Origin: Marinihelvus sp963695135
GTDB taxonomy: Bacteria > Pseudomonadota > Gammaproteobacteria > Xanthomonadales > SZUA-36
Direction of reading: 5' to 3'
Assembly (NCBI GenBank): GCA_963695135.1
Contig: CAVOGA010000003.1
Span: forward strand, 124,001 to 188,000
DNA length: 64,000 bases
Shown here: positions 35,206 through 43,449 of the stretch, piece by piece
How the letters are laid out: every line of letters starts with the position of its first letter
Position numbering within the stretch: the stretch's first letter is position 1
The notes under the pieces: model-generated
What the model was told of the DNA's origin: nothing
The model's database searches: none
What the model saw: only the letters and a program-made list of their open reading frames with translations
Made by a program: the position numbers and the translations under genes

Positions 35206-37284
35206 TTATTGCCCGGCCATTGCTTCCGCTTCAGGTATCAGAAACACCAGCGAGCCTCCGCCTGCGAGACGGCGGTGGGATACGCTGTAACCGGGCAGGC
35301 GGGCGCCGTCAAAGCTCGCCCCGGTGGCGTTGCCGGGTCCGCTCTTGAGCAAACCCGGCGCATCGATAAACAACTGTTGCTCCCCGATCTGAAGGCTTGC
35401 GCTGGCCACCTGGGGAATACCGAGCACGTATTCGCCCAGGGAAGGGATCACCGGATAGAAGCCGAGCAGCGTGAACAGTTCCCAGGCCGCGCGGTCCTCG
35501 GTCATGTCCGCGGGCGGCGGGCTGTCAAACAACGCCGTGCTCAGCAACTGGCCGCGCCGGGGCAGGTTGGAAAAAGGGTACAACCAGGGCACATGCCAGT
35601 CAGCCGGCAAGCCGGCCGGGCCCATGCGCCCGCTTGCGCGCGCCAGGTCAACAAAATCGTCCAGTCTCCGGGTCAATGCCTCGCGCCCGCCCAGCAGCAC
35701 CAGCAACCCGTCAATATCAAATTGCGCCACGGACCAGAGCGCCGCCCAGGGGTCGCGGTTATCGTAATCCTCGCTGCCCGGGCCGCCATTGGCGGGACTG
35801 AAAGGCATCCGCCAGTTCCGCTGATCATCGCGACCGCGAAAAAAGTTCTGCGCGGGGTCAAAAAGCTGCCGGTAGAACAACATGCGCACGGCGAAGGATT
35901 GCGCCAGTTCACGCTCGCCAAGCTGCGCGGCTACGCTGGCCGTCGCGTGATCAAGCAGGCTGACCTCCAGGCTGCGACTCACTGAACCGTCCGGCATCAC
36001 GTTGAACGCGAAATAGCCGAGGCGCTCATAATCGGCCCAGGGAAGGCCGGGGCCGCCGGGCAGGGATGCCTTCAGGATCGGGGGCAAGGCCCGGGGTGCC
36101 TGGATGCCCGGCAGGCCGCGGTTCACCAGCGAGGCGATAACCGGAATGGCGAGATCCGGGGCGTGCGAAGGACGCGCCCTGCCCCACACGGTCTGCCCGG
36201 GCAAGGCCCCGGTGGCCTGCTGGTGGGCCGTGATGGTGGCGAACAGGTCCGCCATGCGGTCGGGCGCAACCAGGCTGAGCATCGGAACCGCGGTCCGGTA
36301 ACGCTGCGCCGGCGCCAGGTTGCCCAGGTAGGCCTGCCGTGGCGGCGTACGCCTGACGTCTCCGCCAGCTGACCGGTACTGCCCGTCACTGTCCGTGATA
36401 TCACCGTAGGCCGAGAGCAGCCGGTACATCGCCGTGTAGGCGCGACGCCGGATGGACTCATCACCACTCAGGCTCAGACGCCCCAGCAGCGCGTTCCACT
36501 CGTCCCTGGCCTGGCGCTGCACGTCCGCAAAATCAGGCACCCCCTGGGATCCGAGGTTCGCGCGGGCGCCGTTCACATCCACGGTGGACAGGGCCAGCGC
36601 AAATTCCAGCGGTTCCGGCCTCGGGTCAAAGACGATTTCCAGGCTGCCATCCGGCAGGCGGTTTGCCTGGCGAAAAGCGCGGCTGAACCGCACAACGAGA
36701 AACAGGGACTCCCCGCCACGGCCCGAGAAGTGACCGCTGATTGACCGGCGTCCACGCGCGACGTCCAGTTCACCAGCCTGTGCCTGATCGAAATCGAGCC
36801 AGGCCAGGCCCAACACCGGGCCGGACGCGGACGGCCCCTGCAGCCGGTAGTGAGCCGCGCGGTGGCTGGCAGTCGCTTCAAGCTGATACTGGCCGGGCAT
36901 GTCCAGGGCGAACCAGCCGGGACCGGAACGCAGCCCGGCGGATCCGGCTTCCAGGTCTCCATCCACTTGCAGGCGAAGCTCGACATCCACCCCTTGCCGT
37001 GACCGTGCATGGCGCAAGGCGAGCGACGGCTCACCCGGAGCGATCAACGGGTGCAAGCGCAGCATGCCAAAAGGAAACAGCGCCTCGGCGAGCTCCGGAC
37101 TGTTCAGACTGACCCGGGCGCCGGGACTGAGCGGCACGTCCGGCTGCGCTTTCGTCTCCGGCAAATCCGCGGGAACGGGAGCCGGCGAAGGGTCACAGGC
37201 GAGCAGCATCGTGCCTGCCACAACCAGGGCGAGGAGACGTGTGACGGCCTTCTGCCGCGAATTCGATTGGCCCTTGAAGCGCAT
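35206..37284 (-). CDS. GH92-like lipoprotein, catalytic signatures lost
   Basis: 692 residues. Lipoprotein signal with lipobox LLAC (VAGTMLLACDPSP). The layout follows glycoside hydrolase family 92 (alpha-mannosidases): FPFGMLRLHPL near the N-terminus, HFSGRGGESLFLVVRFSRAF, YTAMYRLLSAYGDITDSDGQ, and GFYPVIPSLGEYVLGIPQV near the end. Key family motifs are altered: the NEPxH acid motif reads LPADWHVPWLY, the DxGxMSAW base motif reads MTEDRAAW, and the WDxYRT motif reads AQRYRT. It may be a non-catalytic binding protein or have a new activity. The open frame runs upstream, but the ATG at 37284 makes the lipoprotein signal. Confidence 0.78.
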   Translation of the reverse strand: MRFKGQSNSRQKAVTRLLALVVAGTMLLACDPSPAPVPADLPETKAQPDVPLSPGARVSLNSPELAEALFPFGMLRLHPLIAPGEPSLALRHARSRQGVDVELRLQVDGDLEAGSAGLRSGPGWFALDMPGQYQLEATASHRAAHYRLQGPSASGPVLGLAWLDFDQAQAGELDVARGRRSISGHFSGRGGESLFLVVRFSRAFRQANRLPDGSLEIVFDPRPEPLEFALALSTVDVNGARANLGSQGVPDFADVQRQARDEWNALLGRLSLSGDESIRRRAYTAMYRLLSAYGDITDSDGQYRSAGGDVRRTPPRQAYLGNLAPAQRYRTAVPMLSLVAPDRMADLFATITAHQQATGALPGQTVWGRARPSHAPDLAIPVIASLVNRGLPGIQAPRALPPILKASLPGGPGLPWADYERLGYFAFNVMPDGSVSRSLEVSLLDHATASVAAQLGERELAQSFAVRMLFYRQLFDPAQNFFRGRDDQRNWRMPFSPANGGPGSEDYDNRDPWAALWSVAQFDIDGLLVLLGGREALTRRLDDFVDLARASGRMGPAGLPADWHVPWLYPFSNLPRRGQLLSTALFDSPPPADMTEDRAAWELFTLLGFYPVIPSLGEYVLGIPQVASASLQIGEQQLFIDAPGLLKSGPGNATGASFDGARLPGYSVSHRRLAGGGSLVFLIPEAEAMAGQ

Positions 37285-37784
37285 CGCTGGTTTGCCGCTC
37301 GGTGTGCCTACAGGTATCCGGTGCCCCTCCCGATAGCAGACGATGGACACCGCGCAGGGCGCCAGTATACGCATCCCGGTCAGCACGTCAGGGGCCGGCA
37401 ACAGGCGAAGGTGTCACGGCCGGCGGCTGGTTGGATAACCCGGGGGTATGATCGACTGTCCGGAGGATGCCGCGCAGCGGCAGAGACCTATGAAAAAATA
37501 TAGTCTCAGACGCTTCCATTTGATGTCAGGACATCCTGTCCGCCAACCGTGTTCGTTGACCGGCCAATCGCGTTGAGACCGAAAAACTGTAAATCATTAA
37601 TTAATTATATACAAGAGCTTATATAACTTATCTAAATATAAATTTAGGTTTTTGCCGGCCATCCGGCCCGCCGGGACCGCCCGGCCCGCCGGTGAAACGG
37701 CGCGGGCAGTATGCTTCACGGGGCAAACTGGGCCTAGAATAGGCTTAACGCCACAACAACACCCCACGGGTAAGGAATCAGCCG
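37285..37784. other. 500-bp stretch without a gene, with an AT-rich island
   Basis: Divergent intergenic region. About 37581-37654 is almost entirely A/T in a GC-rich setting, with ATTAATTAATTAT and the inverted repeat CTAAAT-ataa-ATTTAG (37632-37647) followed by GTTTTT. A second repeat GAGAC/GTCTC surrounds 37483-37507. A TAGAAT -10 box sits at 37735-37740, 45 bases before the zinc-ribbon gene. No protein gene is supported. Confidence 0.6.
37735..37740 (+). promoter_or_regulatory. -10 box of the zinc-ribbon gene
   Basis: TAGAAT 45 bases before the ATG at 37785; weak -35 (TGCTTC, 17 bases upstream). The AT-rich island lies 80-150 bases upstream and could act as an UP or binding region. Confidence 0.4.
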
Positions 37785-38150
37785 ATGCAATGTCCCAAGT
37801 GTTCTGCGCAAACCGAAGAGACCTACTATGACGAAGTCCGAGTCGATCGCTGCACCAACTGCAAGGGCTTGTGGTTCGACAGCGGCGAGCTGGAAGCACT
37901 GCGCCAGGATACCTGGATGGCGGACTATATCGTTGACACCGGCGACGCCAGGGTCGGCAAACAGTTCAACCGGGTGCAAGGCATAAGCTGTCCACGCTGT
38001 TCAGCAATCATGGTCGAGGAGCACGATGAGGATCAGCCGCATATCCTTTACGAGCGCTGCCCCAATGGCCACGGCACCTTCCTGGACGCGGGCGAGTTCA
38101 CGGACCTGATGCACAAGTCTTTCTGGGACCGGTTCAAGCGACCGGGCTGA
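37785..38150 (+). CDS. Zinc-ribbon (zf-TFIIB) domain protein
   Basis: 121 residues with two zinc-ribbon units: CPKC...CTNCKGLWFDSGELEAL (residues 3-38) and CPRC...CPNGHGTFLDAGEFTDL (about 69-108). The CxxC pairs and the (W/T)FDxGEL box are typical of the zf-TFIIB family. Cytosolic, role unknown. GGTAAGGAA lies before the ATG. Convergent with the CPXCG gene. Confidence 0.88.
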   Translation: MQCPKCSAQTEETYYDEVRVDRCTNCKGLWFDSGELEALRQDTWMADYIVDTGDARVGKQFNRVQGISCPRCSAIMVEEHDEDQPHILYERCPNGHGTFLDAGEFTDLMHKSFWDRFKRPG

Positions 38151-38162
38151 ATCAGCCCGGCA

Positions 38163-38184
38163 CGGCCCCGCATCGCCGGGGCCG
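38163..38184. terminator. GC-rich hairpin between convergent genes
   Basis: CGGCCCCG-catcgc-CGGGGCCG, 12 bases past the zinc-ribbon stop and just before the CPXCG stop. No T-run on either side. Confidence 0.45.
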
Positions 38185-38187
38185 CCG

Positions 38188-38379
38188 TCAGACCTCGTCC
38201 TCGTGCTGCAGTTGCATGACCACCGGGTCCGTCGACAGCACGATAACGGTCATCGGCCGACAGCACACCTGGCAGTCCTCCACGTAACGCTGCGGTCCCG
38301 CCGTGGGATCCACCAGCAGCTGTACCGGTTCTGCACAGTAGGGGCAGTGCCCCTCAACCAGCTCCTCACTCCAGTTCAT
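38188..38379 (-). CDS. CPXCG-motif cysteine-rich protein
   Basis: 63 residues. Two Cys pairs, CPYC and CQVCCRP, spaced as in the small CPXCG family of gammaproteobacteria (DUF7), with the central VDPTAGPQRYVEDCQVCC block. Probably a zinc-binding knuckle; role unknown. Transcribed away from the antiporter gene. Confidence 0.88.
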   Translation of the reverse strand: MNWSEELVEGHCPYCAEPVQLLVDPTAGPQRYVEDCQVCCRPMTVIVLSTDPVVMQLQHEDEV

Positions 38380-38450
38380 CGCCTGTAAGCCTCCCGAACG
38401 CGCCTGTCACTGATCTTGTAGCATAGAAGCGAACTGCTGAAACCGGTGTC

Positions 38451-39623
38451 ATGTCCTCGGAAACCGACCTGATTTTTGTTCTTTTCCTGGTGCTCGCCAG
38501 CGCTTCGCTGGCGGCGACGGCCATGCTGTGGGCGCGCCAGGCGCTGATCGTCGGTTACCTGCTGGCCGGCGTGCTGGTGGGCCCCTGGGGCCTGGGCTGG
38601 GTCGCCGACACGCGGGTTATCGGGGAGCTTTCCGAGGCCGGGATCATTTTCCTGCTGTTCCTGCTGGGCCTGGACCTGACTCCGCAAAAGCTGTTTGCCC
38701 TGTTCCGACAGACCACCCTGGTCACGTTAATGACCTCGGTGCTGTTCTTTGCCAGCGGAACGGCGCTCGGACTGGGTTTCAGCTTTGCCCTGCACGATGC
38801 ACTGCTGATAGGCGCCGCCTGCATGTTCTCCAGCACGATTATCGGCATCAAGCTGCTGCCCACCACCGTGCTCCACCATCGCCATACGGGTGAAGTCATT
38901 ATTTCGGTGCTGCTGCTGCAGGACCTGATCGCGATAGCCGTGATTATCACGCTCCAGGCCATGGGCAAGGAGTCTGCCGAACTGCAGGACCTGTTGCTGC
39001 CCCTGCTGGGCTTGCCGGTGCTGGCGCTCGGCGGCTACGCCTTCGAGCGGTGGGTGCTCATGCCCCTGTTCGAGCGCTTTGACCAGGTCCAGGAGTTTCT
39101 TTTCCTGGTCACCCTGGCCTGGTGCCTCGGCATGGCCTGGGCCGGTCACGCGGTGGGCCTGTCCTATGAACTGGGTGCGTTCCTGGGCGGGGTAATCATG
39201 GCCACCAGCCCGATTGCCAAATTCATATCAACACGCCTCTACCCGCTGCGGGATTTCTTCCTGGTGCTGTTTTTCTTCGCGTTGGGCGCCCAACTGAACC
39301 TGGACGTGGTGCCCGGCGTTCTCCTGCCGGCCGCCCTGCTGGCCGCCATGATGCTGGTGATCAAGCCGGCGGCCTTCAAGTTTGCCCTGGGCAGGGTTGC
39401 AGAGTCGCAGAAACTGGCCTGGGAGACCGGCTGGCGACTGGGTCAGATGAGCGAGTTTTCCCTGCTGATCACCTTCATGGCCATGCAGGTGCCGCTGTTC
39501 GATCCGGACGTGGTGATCCTGATACAGGTCGCAACCGTGCTGAGCATCATCGGCTCATCGTCGATCGTGGTGTTTAACTTCCCAACGCCGGTCGCCCTGA
39601 GCCGCAAGCTGCGCAAAGACTGA
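38451..39623 (+). CDS. CPA2-family cation:proton antiporter (KefB-like membrane domain)
   Basis: 390 residues, about twelve transmembrane helices. QALIVGYLLAGVLVGPWGLG, FLLFLLGLDL and the LLLQDLIAIAV block with its Asp are typical of CPA2 exchangers; LSYELGAFLGGVIMATSP follows. The RCK/TrkA-N nucleotide domain of KefB/KefC is absent, so gating by NAD or glutathione adducts is not expected. Ion specificity unknown. Confidence 0.92.
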   Translation: MSSETDLIFVLFLVLASASLAATAMLWARQALIVGYLLAGVLVGPWGLGWVADTRVIGELSEAGIIFLLFLLGLDLTPQKLFALFRQTTLVTLMTSVLFFASGTALGLGFSFALHDALLIGAACMFSSTIIGIKLLPTTVLHHRHTGEVIISVLLLQDLIAIAVIITLQAMGKESAELQDLLLPLLGLPVLALGGYAFERWVLMPLFERFDQVQEFLFLVTLAWCLGMAWAGHAVGLSYELGAFLGGVIMATSPIAKFISTRLYPLRDFFLVLFFFALGAQLNLDVVPGVLLPAALLAAMMLVIKPAAFKFALGRVAESQKLAWETGWRLGQMSEFSLLITFMAMQVPLFDPDVVILIQVATVLSIIGSSSIVVFNFPTPVALSRKLRKD

Positions 39624-39683
39624 GCAGCTGCCGGCACGCCACGGTAAACCCGGCGCAGCGGGCAGGACTGCCGCTGCAAACCT

Positions 39684-39710
39684 GTTCGGCCTATTCGGCC
39701 TATTCGGCCG
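39684..39710. repeat. Three tandem 9-bp units at the fnr stop
   Basis: GTTCGGCCT, ATTCGGCCT and ATTCGGCCG in a row. The fnr stop codon (39700-39702) lies inside the second/third unit junction, and the units after it repeat the last codons plus stop, as if by slippage duplication. Confidence 0.7.
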
Positions 39711-40443
39711 GTTTGGCCGCAGCCTCCAGCCCTTCAAAATCATCAATCATGATATTTTTCCGGTTCACGGTGACCAGGCCGCTCTCCTGGAACCTCGCGA
39801 GGACGCGACTGACCGTTTCAGTAGCCAGGCGCAGGTGGCTGGCAATATCCCGGCGGGCCATGGACAGATTGAATTCCTGGCGGGAATAGCCGCGACGTTC
39901 GAAGCGATGGGACAGGGACAGGAGGAACCGCGCAATGCGCTGGTCGGCGGTCAGGTCCGCCGCATTGGCCTCCAGTTCCGCGATGTGACGGCTCATGATC
40001 CGGAACAACTCCGCCTGCAGTTCCGGCAGGTGGCGCGCCATTTCCGATACGGATCCGAAGTTCAGCGCACACACCGAACTGGTGTCCAGGGCGACCACGT
40101 TGGCCGTATGGGTGGTCGAGTGGATCGCATCCAGGCCGATGATCTCACCGGGAAGATGGAAGCCGAGAACCTGCTCCTCCCCTTCCTGGTTGATCACGTA
40201 ACTTTTAAAACTCCCTGAACGCACCGAGACGATCGACCCGAACGGGTCACCGGCCCGGAACACATGCTCGCCCCGTTGCAGCGGGCGCAGTTTCTGCACA
40301 ATTCTCTCGAACTGCGCGAGTTCGTCGTCATCAAGTTTACGCGGCAGGCACAGATTACCCAGCGAGCACTCGCTGCAGGCGACCTGCGTGCGGCCCGTGG
40401 GCACCTCGCTGGTGGCATTCGTTTCGCAAACGGGACTGGACAT
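39700..40443 (-). CDS. fnr: FNR-type oxygen-responsive regulator
   Basis: Crp/Fnr-family regulator that binds DNA as a dimer when its [4Fe-4S] cluster is intact under low oxygen. 247 residues. Cluster cysteines C23, C26 and C32 (CSECSLGNLC) plus C125 in SSVCALNFG match the FNR spacing. cNMP-like beta-barrel to ~150, then the helix-turn-helix HLRLATETVSRVLARFQESG with the E..SR recognition pattern. AGGGGGG precedes the ATG. It lies 52 bases after hemN on the same strand and has its own promoter. Confidence 0.96.
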   Translation of the reverse strand: MSSPVCETNATSEVPTGRTQVACSECSLGNLCLPRKLDDDELAQFERIVQKLRPLQRGEHVFRAGDPFGSIVSVRSGSFKSYVINQEGEEQVLGFHLPGEIIGLDAIHSTTHTANVVALDTSSVCALNFGSVSEMARHLPELQAELFRIMSRHIAELEANAADLTADQRIARFLLSLSHRFERRGYSRQEFNLSMARRDIASHLRLATETVSRVLARFQESGLVTVNRKNIMIDDFEGLEAAAKPAE

Positions 40444-40472
40444 GAACCCCCCTGGTTAATACCTCAGGGGAG

Positions 40473-40499
40473 AGTATAGCCCAGACCGGGCAGGCTCAA
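40473..40499 (-). promoter_or_regulatory. Promoter of fnr
   Basis: TTGAGC (40494-40499) and TATACT (40473-40478) with a 15-base spacer, about 30 bases before the fnr start and overlapping the last codons of hemN. Confidence 0.45.
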
Positions 40500-41888
40500 A
40501 TCACTTTGGAGTAAGCGACTGTCGGGCCGGTCAGCTGCAGGGACTCATCGAAGGTCATGGCGATGGCACGAACCAGCAGCATGCCCCCGGGCGTCGCACG
40601 CAGGCCGGTATCGGACAACTCGATCAGTCCGTCGTCGGCAAGTTGCTGCAGGGCCACCATCTCGGGCGCGAAGTGCTCACTGAATTCAATACCGAAGCGC
40701 TCTTCCGTCTCGGCAAAATCCAGGACGCCGTGACACATGATCGACTCGATCACGCGCCGCCGCAGCCGGTCTTCCCAGTTCAGCTGAATACCGCGCCATA
40801 CCGGCAGGTTTCCGGACTCCAGGCAGCGCCGCCAGTCCCGGATATCCTTGCGGTTCTGTGAATAGCTGTCGCCGACCTTGCTGATGGCGCTGACGCCAAG
40901 CCCGACCAGGTCACAGTCAGCAAAGGTCGAGTAGCCCTGGAAATTGCGCTGTAACTGGCCGGTCTCGCGAGCGCGAACCAGTTCGTTATCCGGCAAGGCA
41001 AAGTGATCCATGCCGATATAGACATAACCCGCCGCGGCCAGCGTTTCGATCGTGCACTGCAGCAACGCCGAGCCGGACTTCAGGCGCCGGCAGGTCCGCC
41101 TCGTTGATGAGTCTCTGGGCGCGGAACAACTTGGGCATGTGGGCATAGTTATAGACCGACAGGCGGTCCGGCCGCGCTTCAATCACCGCCTCCAGGGTGC
41201 GGCGAAAAGTCTCCAGGGTCTGCTTCGGCAGGCCATAGATCAGGTCGATGGAAATCGAGTTGAATCCCGCATCCCGGGACTGTGCGATCAGCTCCAGCGT
41301 CGCCTGCGGATCCTGCACCCGGTTGACCGCCTGCTGCACGGCCGGATCCAGGTCCTGTACGCCCAGGCTCAGGCGGTTGAACCCCAGCTGCGCAAGGCGC
41401 TGGACGCGGTCGGCGTCCACGGTGCGCGGATCGATTTCAACGGAAAACTCGCGCTCGGCCGCCATGGACAGGCGGAAACTGGAACGCAGCCAGCCCATGA
41501 TGGTGAACAACTGCTCGTCGTCAAAGAAAGTCGGCGTACCTCCGCCCAGGTGTATCTGCAGCACTTCCCTGTCACTGTCGAACAGGCGGCCCTGCATCTC
41601 GATCTCGCGGTTTAACCAGTGCAGGTAATCCTCGCCATGCCGGCTGTGCCGGGTGATTTTCTTGTTGCATCCGCAGTAGTAACAGAGCGAGTTGCAGAAT
41701 GGCAGGTGGAGGTAAAGGGAAAGCGGCCGCGGTATGAAATCCTCGTTACTTCGCAGGGCCTCTTCCCGGTAAGCCAGTTCATCAAACCCTTCGTGAAAGC
41801 TCACTGCGGTGGGGTAGGAAGTGTAGCGGGGGCCGTTCAGTCCGTATCGTTGGAGCAGGTCGGCATCAAACAGGGCGTTTTCAGTCAT
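40496..41888 (-). CDS. hemN: Oxygen-independent coproporphyrinogen III oxidase, one +1 break
   Basis: Radical-SAM enzyme making protoporphyrinogen IX without oxygen. About 463 residues from MTENALFDADLLQRYGLNG. Cluster motif CNSLCYYC in HLPFCNSLCYYCGCNKK, then LGGGTPTFF and GFNRLSLGVQD; the C-terminal HemN domain includes LPDNELVRARETGQLQRNFQ and GLGVSAISKVGDSY. The frame breaks near 41069 (coding strand CTC-G-GCG); removing one G restores PEVRLALLQCTIETL. An FNR-type site sits upstream and fnr lies downstream. Confidence 0.94.
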
Positions 41889-41919
41889 TGGCAAGGCCTG
41901 GCGCGCATCAGTGCGACCA

Positions 41920-41961
41920 ACTTTACGCCCGCACTGCAAGCGTCGGATTGACCGGGGTCAA
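41920..41961 (-). promoter_or_regulatory. FNR box and -10 of the hemN promoter
   Basis: TTGAC-CGGG-GTCAA at 41948-41961 fits the TTGAT-N4-ATCAA FNR/ANR pattern with a C/G change at the inner pair of each half. A TAAAGT -10 box lies at 41920-41925. A start site 7 bases on (about 41913) would put the box centre at -41.5, the class II activation position. The hemN start is 25 bases further. Confidence 0.75.
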
Positions 41962-42010
41962 TTAGCGCTCACTTCACGCTGGCAACTCACCGTTGCCTGT
42001 CATCCGGGAG

Positions 42011-42652
42011 TTACTGCTCGACGTTGGAGGACATCGCGACTTCCAGCCTGCCGTCAGGCAATAACATGCCCCGTTCGATACTGAAGCTGGTCAGCAGGTT
42101 GATCAGGATGGCCTGCGAGTGCGGATGGAAGGCCGGCTGCCGGACCCGTGGCGGGCGGCGCGTGAACAGGTGTGACTGGTCGATGCCGTACCACTGGTTC
42201 GTGATGGTCGTGCCGGAACTGCGCACCGCAAATGCATGTGCCAGCGTGCGCGAATGCAGATAGGGCCGGAGCGCCTCGTCGAATGCCTGCAGGCTCTCAT
42301 CATCCAGGTAGTTCGGATAGTCCCATAACAGGCACAGATCAAACTTTGTCCCCTCGGGGACGGCGAGAAGCCGTGTGAATTCGTCCACCAACTCTTCCCG
42401 GGTCCGGTCCCCGGGGCCCTCCAGGGTCAGGGGTTCCGCGTACATTCCGGCAAAGTGCAGCCGGCAGCGCACCGCAGAAAAGAAATGAATGGTTTCATTG
42501 TGCGCCGGACCGATATCGAGCACCTTCAGGCGCTCGCCGGTGTCCAGTTTCTTGAACAGGGAGGGAAACAGCAGGCTCTGCTGGCGCTCCATATCCGGAA
42601 TGCGCGGGGGTGAGTCCACGCCAACAGGCGCAGACGTCGCTGGATTGCTCAC
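42011..42652 (-). CDS. Methyltransferase-like protein of unknown function
   Basis: 213 residues. LKVLDIGPAHNETIHFFS resembles the nucleotide-binding start of a class I methyltransferase, and KFDLCLLWDYPNYLDDESLQ a later strand, but the usual GxGxG is replaced by DIGPA and no catalytic motif is recognised. No signal peptide. The GTG at 42652 follows GAGGA; an ATG at 42679 is also in frame. It sits 66 bases after the bactofilin gene on the same strand, so a role with the bactofilin scaffold is possible but unsupported. Confidence 0.6.
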   Translation of the reverse strand: MSNPATSAPVGVDSPPRIPDMERQQSLLFPSLFKKLDTGERLKVLDIGPAHNETIHFFSAVRCRLHFAGMYAEPLTLEGPGDRTREELVDEFTRLLAVPEGTKFDLCLLWDYPNYLDDESLQAFDEALRPYLHSRTLAHAFAVRSSGTTITNQWYGIDQSHLFTRRPPRVRQPAFHPHSQAILINLLTSFSIERGMLLPDGRLEVAMSSNVEQ

Positions 42653-42718
42653 GTCTATCTGTCCTCGCTGAAACACCACGCCCGGCCGGCCGGGCGCGGT
42701 GTCGCGATCCGGGCTGGC

Positions 42719-43300
42719 CTAGTTGCCCTTCAGGGGTAATCCCTGGTCGGCAGCAGCCTTGGCTTGCGGCGGAGCAGTGCCATTGCCGGTGGACTTTGGC
42801 GCTTCCTTGGAGGCCTCCGCCGTCGCTGGTTTGCTCGCGGCCGGCCTGGCTTCCGTTTTCGAGGCCTCGCCCGGATCCATATCAATGCTGCCCTTGAACT
42901 TGGCACCATCTTCCAGGGTCATACGCGGCGACTTGATGTTGCCGCGAACGTTACCGGTCCGGGAAATCGTTGCCATTTCGCTGGCTTCGATGTCCCCCTG
43001 GACCGTGCCATCGACCTTGACAACCTTGGCATGGATATTGGCGTGCACCTCGCCGGAAGGACCCACGTCCACCCGGTACTGCTTGAGATTGATGCTGCCT
43101 TTTACCTGGCCTTCAATGATGAGGTTTTCCTCGCCACTGACGTCGCCATTGATCTTGATGCGCGGCCCGATTACAGCCGCCCGTCCACTGGGCTGAGCCT
43201 GCCTGGCCTGGCTGGCCTGGCTGGCTGACAGGTCGTTCAGGCCCGCTTCGTAATGGGCCTTCGGTCCTTCCTGGTTACTGTCTTTGCGCTTGTCAAACAT
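42719..43300 (-). CDS. Bactofilin
   Basis: Polymer-forming cytoskeletal protein on the inner membrane. 193 residues from MFDKRKDSNQEG. The central beta-helix is plain: IKINGDVSGEENLIIEGQVK, then VDVGPSGEVHANIHAKVVKV and GTVQGDIEASEMATI repeats of about 16-18 residues. It is flanked by a disordered Gln/Ala-rich N-tail and a Lys/Pro/Ala-rich C-tail. An earlier ATG 11 codons upstream lacks support. Confidence 0.93.
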   Translation of the reverse strand: MFDKRKDSNQEGPKAHYEAGLNDLSASQASQARQAQPSGRAAVIGPRIKINGDVSGEENLIIEGQVKGSINLKQYRVDVGPSGEVHANIHAKVVKVDGTVQGDIEASEMATISRTGNVRGNIKSPRMTLEDGAKFKGSIDMDPGEASKTEARPAASKPATAEASKEAPKSTGNGTAPPQAKAAADQGLPLKGN

Positions 43301-43449
43301 GGGATTTTTCCGAATTGTCTTGCTAGGGGACACTTGAGTCTAGCAGCAAAATAATGCGCAAGTCCGTTAAATTTCCGATTAAAACCATGTAACAGGGGCA
43401 ATTATTGATCACGTGGTTGAGGCAGGCCCGCAGACGTTAGAATGCCGCC

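Noticed and set aside
37490..37576. 28-codon frame beginning MKKYSLRRF in the 500-bp gap
   Set aside because: No ribosome site, no similarity, and the composition looks like intergenic DNA.
39684..39710. CRISPR-like repeat
   Set aside because: Units are only 9 bp, directly tandem and without spacers.
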